Below the pieces are notes generated by a model. That model had not been told where the DNA came from and did no database searches. It saw only the letters and a list, made by a program, of their open reading frames with translations. Positions 49,502-57,521 of a DNA stretch of 64,000 bases are shown here, piece after piece. Each line of letters starts with the position of its first letter. Within the stretch, counting starts at the first letter, position 1. Source of the stretch: an uncultured Clostridiaceae bacterium (lineage in GTDB: Bacteria > Bacillota > Clostridia > TANB77 > CAG-508); the NCBI GenBank assembly GCA_948356915.1, contig CAOJCG010000001.1, positions 186,001 through 250,000 on the forward strand, in the 5' to 3' direction. Position numbers and translations under genes: made by a program.

Positions 49502-50203
49502 CTATCTTGCACTTTTTCTTCTTTGCATTACAGTTATTGTTAATATTAAGCAAAGTACTGTAAATGCTAAATATGTTAGTGTATATGCTATGTCTATTTG
49601 ACCTGTTGTAAATTTGTAAAACATATTTATTAGTGAAAAATTTGACCCTGAAGCTATAAATTCAGGTAATACCCATGTTATTACAAAAGTTACTATTGAA
49701 ATCATTGCTGCTATTATTTGATTTTCTGTTAGGCTTGATGCAAATATTCCAAATGCTACATATGCCATACATAATAAAGTAAAACCTAATAAAGTGACTA
49801 ATGCTGCTGGAATATCTGGTGTTCCAAAAAAGCATATTATACCTATAAATATTCCTGTAAATAATAATGCAATTAATACCATAACTAATGCAGATATAAA
49901 TTTTGCTATAACTATTTTTGTTATGCTAACTGGTGATGTTAATAGCAGTTGCTCTGTTCCATTTTTTCTTTCTTCTGAAAAAGACCTCATTGTTATCATT
50001 GGTATTAAAAATGCAAATACTAATATTGTTGGTAAATATGTAAAAATATACACAAATATATTCTGAAAATCTATAATTCCACTTGAATATCCTAGTTCTA
50101 AGTTGAACGATATACTAAATGCTAATAAAAATATTCCTATAAATACATATCCTATTGGAGATAAGAAATATGTTTTAACTTCTTTTTTTATAATTGCCCA
50201 CAT
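49502..50203 (-). CDS. ABC-2 type transporter permease (GldF-like)
   Basis: A 233-residue permease with six membrane helices, beginning MWAIIKKEVKTYFLSPIGYV and containing RSFSEERKNGTEQLLLTSPV, the amphipathic segment typical of GldF/NosY-type ABC-2 permeases. Its ATG overlaps the ATPase stop codon by one base (TAATG), with AGGAGG inside the ATPase 3' end, so the two are translationally coupled. Confidence 0.93.
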   Translation of the reverse strand: MWAIIKKEVKTYFLSPIGYVFIGIFLLAFSISFNLELGYSSGIIDFQNIFVYIFTYLPTILVFAFLIPMITMRSFSEERKNGTEQLLLTSPVSITKIVIAKFISALVMVLIALLFTGIFIGIICFFGTPDIPAALVTLLGFTLLCMAYVAFGIFASSLTENQIIAAMISIVTFVITWVLPEFIASGSNFSLINMFYKFTTGQIDIAYTLTYLAFTVLCLILTITVMQRRKSAR

Positions 50204-51399
50204 TATTCTTTTCCTCCTTTTTCTTTTTCTATTTCTTTTTGATTGTCTTTTAATTCTGTTTTTTCTGAATCTTCTTCGGGCGAAATTCGGTTTTGCTCTG
50301 TGGTATTTCTTACCGACTTAGCCTCTACATTCTTTTCTGCATTTTCATTTTCAAGATATTCTTCTTCATTTGTAGATGTAACTCCTTCTTCTACATCTTT
50401 GTTCTCTTTTTTTGTATTTTTTTGTTTCTCATTTATATTTTCTTGTTTTATATTTGTATTTTCTTGTCTATCATCTATTAATTTCATGAAGGCATCTTCT
50501 AGGCTTACTTCTGCTTTTTTTAGTTCGAATATTGTTATATCTTCTTTTGGTAAAATATCAAATAGTGTTTTTCTTAGGTCTATTTTTTCATCTGATACTA
50601 TTTTGTATTGTTTTGTTCCATCTTCATTGTCTTTTATATATTCTAGTTCTTGGATATCTTTTACTTTATCCTTTATTCTTAACATTTTTTCGTTTTTATC
50701 TTCTACTGTAACATATATTACATTCTTATTTTGTGTTTTCGTTTCTAAGTTCTCTGGTGTATCTATTGCTACTATTTTACCTTTATTTATTATAACTACT
50801 CTTTCACATATTTGGCTTACTTCTGATAAAATGTGTGAACTTAATATTACTGTATGTTTTTTTCCTAGTTCTTTTATAAGGTTTCTTATTTCTAATATTT
50901 GTTTTGGGTCTAAACCTACTGTTGGTTCGTCTAATATTAATACATCTGGGTTTCCTACTAAAGCTCCTGCCATGCTTACTCTTTGCTTATATCCTCTTGA
51001 CAAGTTTTTTATTAATTTATTTTGTACTTCTTCTAAACCTGTTTGCTTTATAACATTTTCAATTTCTTCTTTTCTAGTTTTTCTATCGACCATTTTTAAT
51101 TCTGCCATATATTTTACAAATTCTTTAGTTGTAAGTTCTTGATAAGAAGGTACTCCTTCTGGCATATATCCTATTTGTTTTTTTGCTTTTCCTGGCTTTT
51201 TAGAAATATCATAGCCATTTACTATAATATTACCTTCAGTAGCTTCTATAAAGCCTGTTATCATATTCATAGTAGTACTTTTACCTGCACCATTTGGTCC
51301 TAAAAGTCCTACAATTTCGCCATCTTTAACATCAAAGCTGATATTGTCTACGGCTATAAAACTTCCATACTTTTTAGTAACATTTTTAACTTCTATCAA
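50203..51399 (-). CDS. ABC transporter ATPase (GldA-like) with a repeat-derived C-terminal tail
   Basis: A 398-residue ABC ATPase. Walker A is GPNGAGKS (about 35-42), signature LSRGYKQR, Walker B VLILDEPT, and the switch SSHILSEV, all intact. Family members are about 230-310 residues. Here the last 90 residues are a charged, Asn/Lys/Glu-rich, low-complexity tail. Within it residues about 355-377 (AKSVRNTTEQNRISPEE) are encoded by DNA (50270-50335) that resembles the dispersed repeat at 725-780, so part of the tail seems to come from a repeat read in frame. The start at 51399 has GAGGAATTAC upstream. It is the first gene of the three-gene operon ending at 48026. Confidence 0.93.
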   Translation of the reverse strand: MIEVKNVTKKYGSFIAVDNISFDVKDGEIVGLLGPNGAGKSTTMNMITGFIEATEGNIIVNGYDISKKPGKAKKQIGYMPEGVPSYQELTTKEFVKYMAELKMVDRKTRKEEIENVIKQTGLEEVQNKLIKNLSRGYKQRVSMAGALVGNPDVLILDEPTVGLDPKQILEIRNLIKELGKKHTVILSSHILSEVSQICERVVIINKGKIVAIDTPENLETKTQNKNVIYVTVEDKNEKMLRIKDKVKDIQELEYIKDNEDGTKQYKIVSDEKIDLRKTLFDILPKEDITIFELKKAEVSLEDAFMKLIDDRQENTNIKQENINEKQKNTKKENKDVEEGVTSTNEEEYLENENAEKNVEAKSVRNTTEQNRISPEEDSEKTELKDNQKEIEKEKGGKE

Positions 51400-51517
51400 A
51401 GTAATTCCTCCTCATTTATAATTTGAAATATGTATTTCCGTAAGGTTATACTTAATTTTCGTCCCTATCATATCATTTTGTTTTGTTTGTTGCAATAGTG
51501 TTCACATAGAATTTACA

Positions 51518-51587
51518 AACAGCACGCAAGGGACGGACCTTTTCGTTCCGAATTCGGAACGAAAAGGTCCGTCCCTTGCGTGCTGTT
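51518..51587. repeat. Perfect 70-nt palindrome, GGGACGG family
   Basis: Two exact 35-base arms meet at GAATTC (centre 51552/51553); each contains AGCACGCAAGGGACGG and CCTTTTCGTTCCGA. It lies between the divergent ABC operon and GDT1 gene. A second member is at 57454-57515. Confidence 0.9.
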
Positions 51588-51630
51588 GTTCTAAAATATT
51601 ATTTTTTATAATATATTTAACCAAAGGAGA

Positions 51631-52245
51631 TTGTATATGAACTTTTTATACCCTATTTTAATTGCTTTTTTATTAGTATTTATATCTGAACTTGGTGATA
51701 AAACTCAGCTTTTAGTTTTGTCTTTTTCTTCTAAGTTAAAGGCTTCTACAATTCTTATAGGCGTAGCTCTTGGTTCATTTTTTAGCCATGGTATTGCTAT
51801 TTTATTTGGTAGTTCTATTGGTCTTTTGGAAAACGAATTACTTCATAATATTTTGCAGTTTATAACATATTTCTCTTTTATAGTTTTTGGCATTTTATCT
51901 TTTTTGCCACCAAAAGAAGAAAGTACTAATAGTAAGAAAGATAGCTTCCTATTAAAACTTTCTAAAATTGGTTTAGGATATATTTTAATTATTGCCATAT
52001 CTATTGCTGTTGGTGAGTTAGGTGATAAAACATTTTTGGCTTCTATTGGTTTAGGTATAAGTTACCCTAATCAAAAATTATTCTTAATAATTGGTGCTAT
52101 TCTTGGTATGGTTATTTCAGATATGCTTGCTATTTTATTTGGAAGGTTTTTGTATTCTAAAATACCTGAAGGTGTAATTACAAAATTGTCTGGTGTATTG
52201 TTTATTATTTTTGGAATTATTGGTTTTATTAATTTTATTATTTAA
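51631..52245 (+). CDS. TMEM165/GDT1 family divalent cation exchanger
   Basis: A 204-residue protein with six membrane helices and the two signature repeats ExGDK(T/S): SELGDKTQLLVLSFSS at about 19-34 and GELGDKTFLASIGLG at about 127-141. Bacterial members are Mn2+ exporters (MneA/GDT1 type), and I infer manganese efflux. AAAGGAGA precedes the ATG. I looked for a yybP-ykoY manganese riboswitch in the leader and do not see one; the palindrome at 51518-51587 occupies much of the space. A terminator follows at 52279. Confidence 0.92.
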   Translation: MYMNFLYPILIAFLLVFISELGDKTQLLVLSFSSKLKASTILIGVALGSFFSHGIAILFGSSIGLLENELLHNILQFITYFSFIVFGILSFLPPKEESTNSKKDSFLLKLSKIGLGYILIIAISIAVGELGDKTFLASIGLGISYPNQKLFLIIGAILGMVISDMLAILFGRFLYSKIPEGVITKLSGVLFIIFGIIGFINFII

Positions 52246-52278
52246 AATTTTATACGATAATTTCCAATAATTTATTTA

Positions 52279-52300
52279 TTCCGCTATAGCGGATTTTTTT
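52279..52300 (+). terminator. Terminator of the GDT1 gene
   Basis: TTCCGC TATA GCGGA followed by seven T. Confidence 0.8.
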
Positions 52301-52451
52301 ATGTAATGCTATATTCTAAATTGAACTAGTAAGGTTTGCAACCTTTGTAGGCACTCATAACAATTTCGATTTTGTGTTTTAAAAATATTCCTGTTGGATA
52401 ACTTTCATTTATATATTTTCTTCATAATCTATATAATAAGGTGGTTTTTGT

Positions 52452-52634
52452 ATGAGTTGTTTACGTGAATTAAATGGATGTGAATTAGTTACTCTTGCTA
52501 ACATTATTGCAATATGGTTATCTCAAAGTTTTACATCTGATGAATTAGTCTCTCTTTCTGGTTTTTTTACTATTATTGGAGATAGTTTGGCTACTCTTTC
52601 AATTGATAGTAATAATTCTTCTAATAAATGTTAA
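52452..52634 (+). CDS. Small DUF6774-like protein
   Basis: A 60-residue protein, MSCLRELNGCELVTLANIIA then LSQSFTSDELVSLSGFFT, with a hydrophobic second half and a terminal cysteine. The pattern CELV..an..IA..ls....DEL..L...f...GDsLAtl resembles small DUF6774 proteins of Clostridia; the role is unknown. AAGGTGG lies seven bases upstream of the ATG, supporting translation. It stands alone; bases 52301-52451 and 52635-52791 hold no other gene. Confidence 0.6.
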   Translation: MSCLRELNGCELVTLANIIAIWLSQSFTSDELVSLSGFFTIIGDSLATLSIDSNNSSNKC

Positions 52635-52791
52635 AGTTCTTATCTATATATAAATAACTAATTTTATTACTATATTTACTTTTCTATTTTTAGTTTTGGT
52701 TATATTTCACTACATATGTTATAACTTAGTCAAGTTTAATATTAGTTAATATATAACAGATTTTTGTTTAAAATAAAATAGAGGTGTTAAT

Positions 52792-52992
52792 ATGATTTAT
52801 CTTAATGTTAAAGACATATTAGCTAAGAAAAATAAATCTAAATATTGGTTAGTGCAACAAATGGAAAGCGATTTTCAGTCTGTTACAGATATGATGAATA
52901 ATAAAACTATTAGTATTCGATTTGAAACTATTGAAAAGCTTTGTAGAATTTTAGAATGTACTCCTAATGATATTTTTATTTTTAAAGATTGA
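52792..52992 (+). CDS. Small XRE/Cro-type helix-turn-helix regulator
   Basis: A 66-residue single-domain regulator, MIYLNVKDILAKKNKSKYWL with the HTH at about 15-50 (WLVQQMESDFQSVTDMMNNK as helices 2-3) and the closing CRILECTPNDIFIF typical of the YozG/HTH_26 subgroup. It follows AGAGGTGTTAAT. A terminator follows directly, so it is a one-gene unit; targets unknown. Confidence 0.9.
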   Translation: MIYLNVKDILAKKNKSKYWLVQQMESDFQSVTDMMNNKTISIRFETIEKLCRILECTPNDIFIFKD

Positions 52993-53023
52993 TATGTTTT
53001 TAAAATTTATTAAAAAAGTAGAA

Positions 53024-53050
53024 GAAGGAAGCCTTTTTATAGCTTCCTTC
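53024..53050 (+). terminator. Terminator of the XRE gene
   Basis: GAAGGAAGC / GCTTCCTTC with a nine-base loop, downstream of the regulator. Confidence 0.75.
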
Positions 53051-53061
53051 CCTTATTTTAA

Positions 53062-53112
53062 TGGAATAAATGTGGCTTTGCCACACAGGAAATTGGTAAT
53101 AGCCCCTGCACT
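53062..53112. repeat. Degenerate dispersed repeat
   Basis: TGTGGCTTTGCCACACAGG and TAGCCCCTGCA, related to the repeats at 25628 and 60028. Confidence 0.5.
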
Positions 53113-53133
53113 TTAAATAGTGCAAAATACTAA

Positions 53134-54186
53134 TTAACCTGTTATTGCTAATTCAATTATCTTATCTAATAATTCATTATACTGTATGCCAACTGCTTCA
53201 AATAGCTTTGGGTACATACTTATATTAGTAAAGCCTGGTAATGTGTTTATTTCGTTTATTATAATTCTATTTGTTTCATTTTCTATAAAAAAGTCTACTC
53301 TTGAAAGTCCACTTCCATTTACTGCTTTAAATGCTTTTATAGCACTTTTTCGTATTTTATCTGATATTTCTTTTGGTATATATGCTGGTATTTGTGTTCT
53401 TGATTCATTGTTTTTATATTTTGAATCAAAACTATAAAAGTCTTCTGCTGAAAGCACTTCTCCTATACATGAGGCTTCTACTTCTTCATTTCCTAGAACT
53501 GCACATTCTACTTCTCTTCCATTTATCCCTTCTTCTATTAATATTTTTTTATCAAATTTAGTTGCATATATAACCGCTTCTTTTAATTCTTGGATATTTT
53601 TTGCTTTATTTATTCCTACTGAAGACCCAGAATTTGAAGGTTTTATAAACATTGGATATTTTAGATTTTCTTCTACTATTTTAGTTACTTGCTCTAATGT
53701 ACATATAGTTTCATTAAAGTTTTCATGTACATAAATGTATTTCCCATTATTTTCTCTTATATATATGTACTTTGCTTGGTCAAGTCCTGCTTTTTCAAAT
53801 ATTATTTTTGTATATGCTTTATCCATTGAAATACTTGAAGATAAAACTTTGCAACCTACATATGGTACTTTTGTTAATTCAAATAGTCCTTGTATGGTTC
53901 CATCTTCTCCATATAGCCCATGTAATACTGGAAATATACAGTCCATTTGGCGTAAGTATTGTATTGGGCTTGCTAGAGATGATATATTATCAATACTATC
54001 TCCTACTTTATATTCTCTTTTAGTTGGTGTATATGTGTACCAGTAACCTGTTTTTCCTATATATATGGGGTGTATATCATATTTTTCTTTATCTAAATTT
54101 TTAATAACTGATGTTCCTGATAATATTGAAACATCATGTTCTGTGGACATACCACCAAAAACTACTGCTAATTTTATTTTATTCAT
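53134..54186 (-). CDS. ddl: D-alanine--D-alanine ligase
   Basis: Ddl joins two D-alanines for the peptidoglycan pentapeptide in the cytoplasm. The 350-residue product has the N-terminal signature VVFGGMSTEHDVSILSG, the central HGLYGEDGTIQGLFEL, the ATP-grasp loop KPSNSGSSVGINK and the C-terminal SRVDFFI and EINTLPGFTNISMYPKLF with metal-binding E and N. The frame is open to 54291, but the upstream 35 codons lie in a dispersed repeat; the ATG at 54186 has GAGGAG six bases upstream. Directly upstream is murF, which uses its product, so the two form a wall-precursor cluster in the usual functional pairing. Confidence 0.97.
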   Translation of the reverse strand: MNKIKLAVVFGGMSTEHDVSILSGTSVIKNLDKEKYDIHPIYIGKTGYWYTYTPTKREYKVGDSIDNISSLASPIQYLRQMDCIFPVLHGLYGEDGTIQGLFELTKVPYVGCKVLSSSISMDKAYTKIIFEKAGLDQAKYIYIRENNGKYIYVHENFNETICTLEQVTKIVEENLKYPMFIKPSNSGSSVGINKAKNIQELKEAVIYATKFDKKILIEEGINGREVECAVLGNEEVEASCIGEVLSAEDFYSFDSKYKNNESRTQIPAYIPKEISDKIRKSAIKAFKAVNGSGLSRVDFFIENETNRIIINEINTLPGFTNISMYPKLFEAVGIQYNELLDKIIELAITG

Positions 54187-54208
54187 AGTTTCTCCTCTCT
54201 CTTCCCAT

Positions 54209-54247
54209 AGGGGACGTTTCCAAATGGGAAGTCTGACACTTTTGAGA
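54209..54247. repeat. GGGGACGTTT/TGTCACTTTT-family repeat
   Basis: CCCATAGGGGACGTTTCC then AAATGGGAAGTCTGACACTT; direct orientation relative to 46693. Confidence 0.75.
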
Positions 54248-54354
54248 ACTTTATTTTTTAAGTGCCACTTTCTTACGCATATTTTTACCATAGTTTGCTT
54301 AACTTATAAGAATTGGAAAACTCTAGTAGAAATTAACTCTCCTTTTTCAAGTCC

Positions 54355-55764
54355 CTACTGTTCTTCTTTTATTTTTTCAACTATTTCAAAAAATTTCATT
54401 CCATTTGAGGCTTTAAATAAAATCACATCATCTTTTTTCATCATTTGCTTTAATTTTCCTATTATATTTTCTTTTTCTTTAAAATAGTAAATATTTTCTT
54501 CTGGCATTCCTTCTTCTTTTGCCTTATTTGCTATATATTTTGCATTTTCTCCTGAACATATTAATATATTTATATTATTTTTATACACTTCTATTCCTAC
54601 TTTTTCATGTAATTCTTTAGAATATTCTCCTAATTCAAGCATATCCCCCAATACTGCTATTTTTCTATTTTTGTATTGAGCAAGATTTTTAAGTGAACCT
54701 TTCATTGATTCTAAACTTGCATTATAACTATCATTTATTATTTTTACACCACTTTTTAATGTTTCTATATCCATTCTTTTTTTAGTTAATTCAAATGATT
54801 CTATTCCTTTTTTTATTTCTTCATTTGTAAGTCCAAATTTTTTTCCTACTGCTGTAGCTGCTAAGCTATTTTCTACAAAGTGTAACCCTGCAACTGGAAC
54901 TTCTACTTCAAATTTTTCGTCTTCTATATGGCATATAAATTTACTGCTTTCTTCTTTTTGAATTATGTCGCAAGCATATATTTTATTTTGTTTTCCTATT
55001 CCATATGTTATTATATTAATTTCATCGTTTTTTTCATTATAAAATTTATGTAGTAAATCATTATCATTATTTATTACTATTTCTTTTTCTTCATTTCCTT
55101 CTAGTATTTCTAATTTTGCTTTTAATATATTTTCTCTTGAACCTAAATTACCTATGTGTGAAGTTCCTATATTTGTAATTACACAAAGATTTGGCTTCGC
55201 TATATTTGTAAGAATGCTTATTTCTCCTAAATGATTCATTCCCATTTCTACAACTGCTACTTCATGTTCTTCTTTAAGCTTTAGTATTGTAAGTGGAACA
55301 CCTATATGATTATTATAGTTTCCTTCTGTTTTTAAAGTTTTGTATTTTTGTTTTAATACACTTGCTATCATATCTTTTGTGCTTGTTTTTCCTACGCTTC
55401 CAGTTATTGCAACTACTTTCAATTTATCATTATATAATTTTCTCTTTAATTTTGCTATTTCTTGAAGTGCTTTTAATGTATCTTGTACTATTATTATATT
55501 TTTTCCTTTGTACTTTTCTTTTTGTGTTTGTGTAATTTGAATATTCTCAATAATTACTGTACTAGCACCATTTTTTAATGCATCTTCAAAATAAATTCCT
55601 CCATTTATTTTCTCTCCTACTAAACCAATATATGTTTCATTTCCTTTTATTTCTCTCGTATCTTTTGTGAATTCTTCACACACATCATTTTCATTTCCTA
55701 TAATTAGTGTTCCTTTAGTTACTTCTAAAATATCTTTTATTCTTATTATATGATTTTTATTCAT
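54355..55764 (-). CDS. murF: UDP-MurNAc-tripeptide--D-alanyl-D-alanine ligase MurF
   Basis: MurF adds D-Ala-D-Ala to UDP-MurNAc-tripeptide. The 469-residue product shows the Mur ligase layout: N-terminal uridine domain (DTREIKGNETYIGLVGEKIN), P-loop VAITGSVGKTSTKDMIAS, central TEGNYNNHIGVPLTIL and VVEMGMNHLGEI, and the C-terminal domain with INDSYNASLESMKGSL and AVLGDMLELGEYS. The start ATG at 55764 is preceded by AGAGGAGAAAG; the frame is open a further 12 codons without support. It precedes ddl on the same strand. No in-frame CGG. Confidence 0.97.
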   Translation of the reverse strand: MNKNHIIRIKDILEVTKGTLIIGNENDVCEEFTKDTREIKGNETYIGLVGEKINGGIYFEDALKNGASTVIIENIQITQTQKEKYKGKNIIIVQDTLKALQEIAKLKRKLYNDKLKVVAITGSVGKTSTKDMIASVLKQKYKTLKTEGNYNNHIGVPLTILKLKEEHEVAVVEMGMNHLGEISILTNIAKPNLCVITNIGTSHIGNLGSRENILKAKLEILEGNEEKEIVINNDNDLLHKFYNEKNDEINIITYGIGKQNKIYACDIIQKEESSKFICHIEDEKFEVEVPVAGLHFVENSLAATAVGKKFGLTNEEIKKGIESFELTKKRMDIETLKSGVKIINDSYNASLESMKGSLKNLAQYKNRKIAVLGDMLELGEYSKELHEKVGIEVYKNNINILICSGENAKYIANKAKEEGMPEENIYYFKEKENIIGKLKQMMKKDDVILFKASNGMKFFEIVEKIKEEQ

Positions 55765-55859
55765 ACTTTCTCCTCTTTTATATTGTATTTTAAAAAACAA
55801 AACATATTCATGTTTTGTTTATGATAAATTATATGCTTTTTAATATATTTTTGCAAGTA

Positions 55860-55888
55860 AAATGAGCGATTGTTATAATCGCTCATTT
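55860..55888. terminator. Terminator of the SASP gene
   Basis: AAATGAGCGAT / ATCGCTCATTT with a seven-base loop, just downstream of the SASP stop codon on the minus strand. Confidence 0.8.
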
Positions 55889-55899
55889 ACTATAATTTA

Positions 55900-56073
55900 C
55901 TACTCAACACTTCTATTTGCTATTTCTATTGCTTTAGATATTATATTACCACAAGTTTTAGATGATACATTTCCCCATCCTCCATCTTGCTTTACTTGTT
56001 CATATACTCCTAGCTCTTTTGCAATTTCTTCTTTTAAATTTTCAGACATAACCGAGTTCCTATTTCTAGACAT
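55900..56073 (-). CDS. Alpha/beta-type small acid-soluble spore protein
   Basis: SASPs coat spore DNA and protect it from UV and heat. The 57-residue product reads MSRNRNSVMSENLKEEIAKE, then the DNA-binding-helix half with GWGNVSSKTCGNIISKAIE. It belongs to the short clostridial subtype with GWG and CGN instead of the Bacillus-type GGEMVKRM. The start at 56073 is supported by AGGAGG (TTAGGAGGTAACTAAAATG). It is a single gene with its own terminator and would be transcribed by sigma-G. The upstream gap to 56323 is AT-rich, with no gene seen. Confidence 0.92.
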   Translation of the reverse strand: MSRNRNSVMSENLKEEIAKELGVYEQVKQDGGWGNVSSKTCGNIISKAIEIANRSVE

Positions 56074-56323
56074 TTTAGTTACCTCCTAACTTTAGAAAAA
56101 CATTATTTTTTATTATACTTGCTTTTGTAATTTTAATTTATTTATTAATTATTATAATTTTAGTCATTATATAATTTATATAAATTTTAAAATTACTTGT
56201 AAGCACTTTTTTTACTGTTTTTCTATTAATATTATTTGCTTAATTCTTTTTATTATACTTTTATAAATATTCTAAAAAAGCTAAATTTACGAGATGTTTT
56301 AAATTTCGTTATTCTACAATCAA

Positions 56324-57364
56324 CTATCTTATCGAAATTTTTGTTTCACTTATCATTGATTTATATTTAGCTTGTTGTTCCTTTATGGTTTCTTTTGTTT
56401 GTTCTATACAATGTTCCATATTTCTATGTATATTTCCTTTGCTATCTATCCCACCAATATATATCATATCATTTATATTTAGTCTTTCTTTTGGTAAATC
56501 TGTAATTAATTGTAAAATTTTTGCTATTTCTTTTTCATTGCCGTTTTTTATATACTCTTCTAAAGTACTTGTTAATGTAAATAATATTGGGAAACCTTTT
56601 GGAATTTGCCCAATCGTTATAGGTTCTTCTTCTATTTCTTGGTCTTTCTTTTCTATAAAAGCTGAATATAATTTTTCCTCATTATTATTATCTATTTGCT
56701 TTAATCTATTTATTCTTAATATTTTTCCTTCTGTCACATCAGTTCCAATATAATCTGTATATACTTCGTTTCCTATTTTATATCTATATTGTTCTTCTAT
56801 AAATATACTTTTCTTTCTTTCATTTATTATTTGCTGTTTTTCCTTTGTGTATTCATTTACAGGTTTAGAAATTCTTGTTTTAAATTCTTGACCTTTTATT
56901 CTTTGTGAAAGTAATTCTTGGCTTTGTGTTATTTGTATATTCAAATTTTCTTTTATATACTGTAAAACTTCATTAGTTGGGTTATATAGTTCATATTTTC
57001 CAGTTTGATTTATATATATAATTCCTAAATGGTTATATTCGCTATCTATTAAATCTTTAAGCATTCCAAATTTTTCTAACGTATCAAATATAGAACTATT
57101 TATTAATTCTTCTAGGCACATAAACTCTGGAATTTCAAAACATATGTATTTTGCACTATCTGGTGAACTAGAACTTCCTTTTTGGTAATTATCTAAAATT
57201 CTTGCTTTTATTAAGTTCGTTATTTTATCTCCATGCCTAAAAGTACAACTTTTTTCAAAGTCAAATAATAATTTGTTTCTTCCTTTTTTTCCTTTTACTT
57301 CATAATTTAATGCTTCTTTTGTACTTTTGTGAGGTATGTTGTTTATATTATCTAATAAATCCAT
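56324..57364 (-). CDS. Hypothetical protein of 346 residues
   Basis: I do not recognise a family. The product is soluble, rich in Lys, Glu and Ile, with no signal peptide or membrane helix. Near the N-terminus are KGRNKLLFDFEKSCTFRHGD and a short low-complexity SSSSPDS; the middle has a basic, probably helical stretch (NEYTKEKQQIINERKKSIFI); a later part (ILRINRLKQIDNNNEEKLYS) looks like a small beta domain; the C-terminus is helical (EHCIEQTKETIKEQQAKYKS). AGGAGG precedes the ATG at 57364. It lies alone between the SASP gene and ypeB. Base composition matches its neighbours. Confidence 0.8.
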   Translation of the reverse strand: MDLLDNINNIPHKSTKEALNYEVKGKKGRNKLLFDFEKSCTFRHGDKITNLIKARILDNYQKGSSSSPDSAKYICFEIPEFMCLEELINSSIFDTLEKFGMLKDLIDSEYNHLGIIYINQTGKYELYNPTNEVLQYIKENLNIQITQSQELLSQRIKGQEFKTRISKPVNEYTKEKQQIINERKKSIFIEEQYRYKIGNEVYTDYIGTDVTEGKILRINRLKQIDNNNEEKLYSAFIEKKDQEIEEEPITIGQIPKGFPILFTLTSTLEEYIKNGNEKEIAKILQLITDLPKERLNINDMIYIGGIDSKGNIHRNMEHCIEQTKETIKEQQAKYKSMISETKISIR

Positions 57365-57453
57365 TTTATCCTCCTAGTTATTATAATTTTATTATTAATA
57401 ACTATATATGTCAAGGTAAAAAATTCACTTTTTCGCCAAAATTTTACAAATCC

Positions 57454-57515
57454 GCACGCTAGGGACGGTCCTTTTCGTTCCGAAATCGGAACGAAAAGGA
57501 CCGTCCCTAGCGTGC
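57454..57515. terminator. Near-perfect 62-nt palindrome, GGGACGG family; probable ypeB terminator
   Basis: Thirty-base arms (GCACGCTAGGGACGG, CCTTTTCGTTCCGA) around a two-base centre, then seven T on the plus strand, next to the ypeB stop. Shares its arms, with a few changes, with 51518-51587. Confidence 0.85.
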
Positions 57516-57521
57516 GTTTTT

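Noticed and set aside
51400..51630. Manganese (yybP-ykoY) riboswitch ahead of the GDT1 gene
   Set aside because: The conserved yybP-ykoY elements are not present; the leader is occupied by a perfect palindrome.
54187..54291. Longer start of ddl at 54291
   Set aside because: The extension is encoded by a GGGGACGTTT-family repeat; the ATG at 54186 has a good ribosome site.
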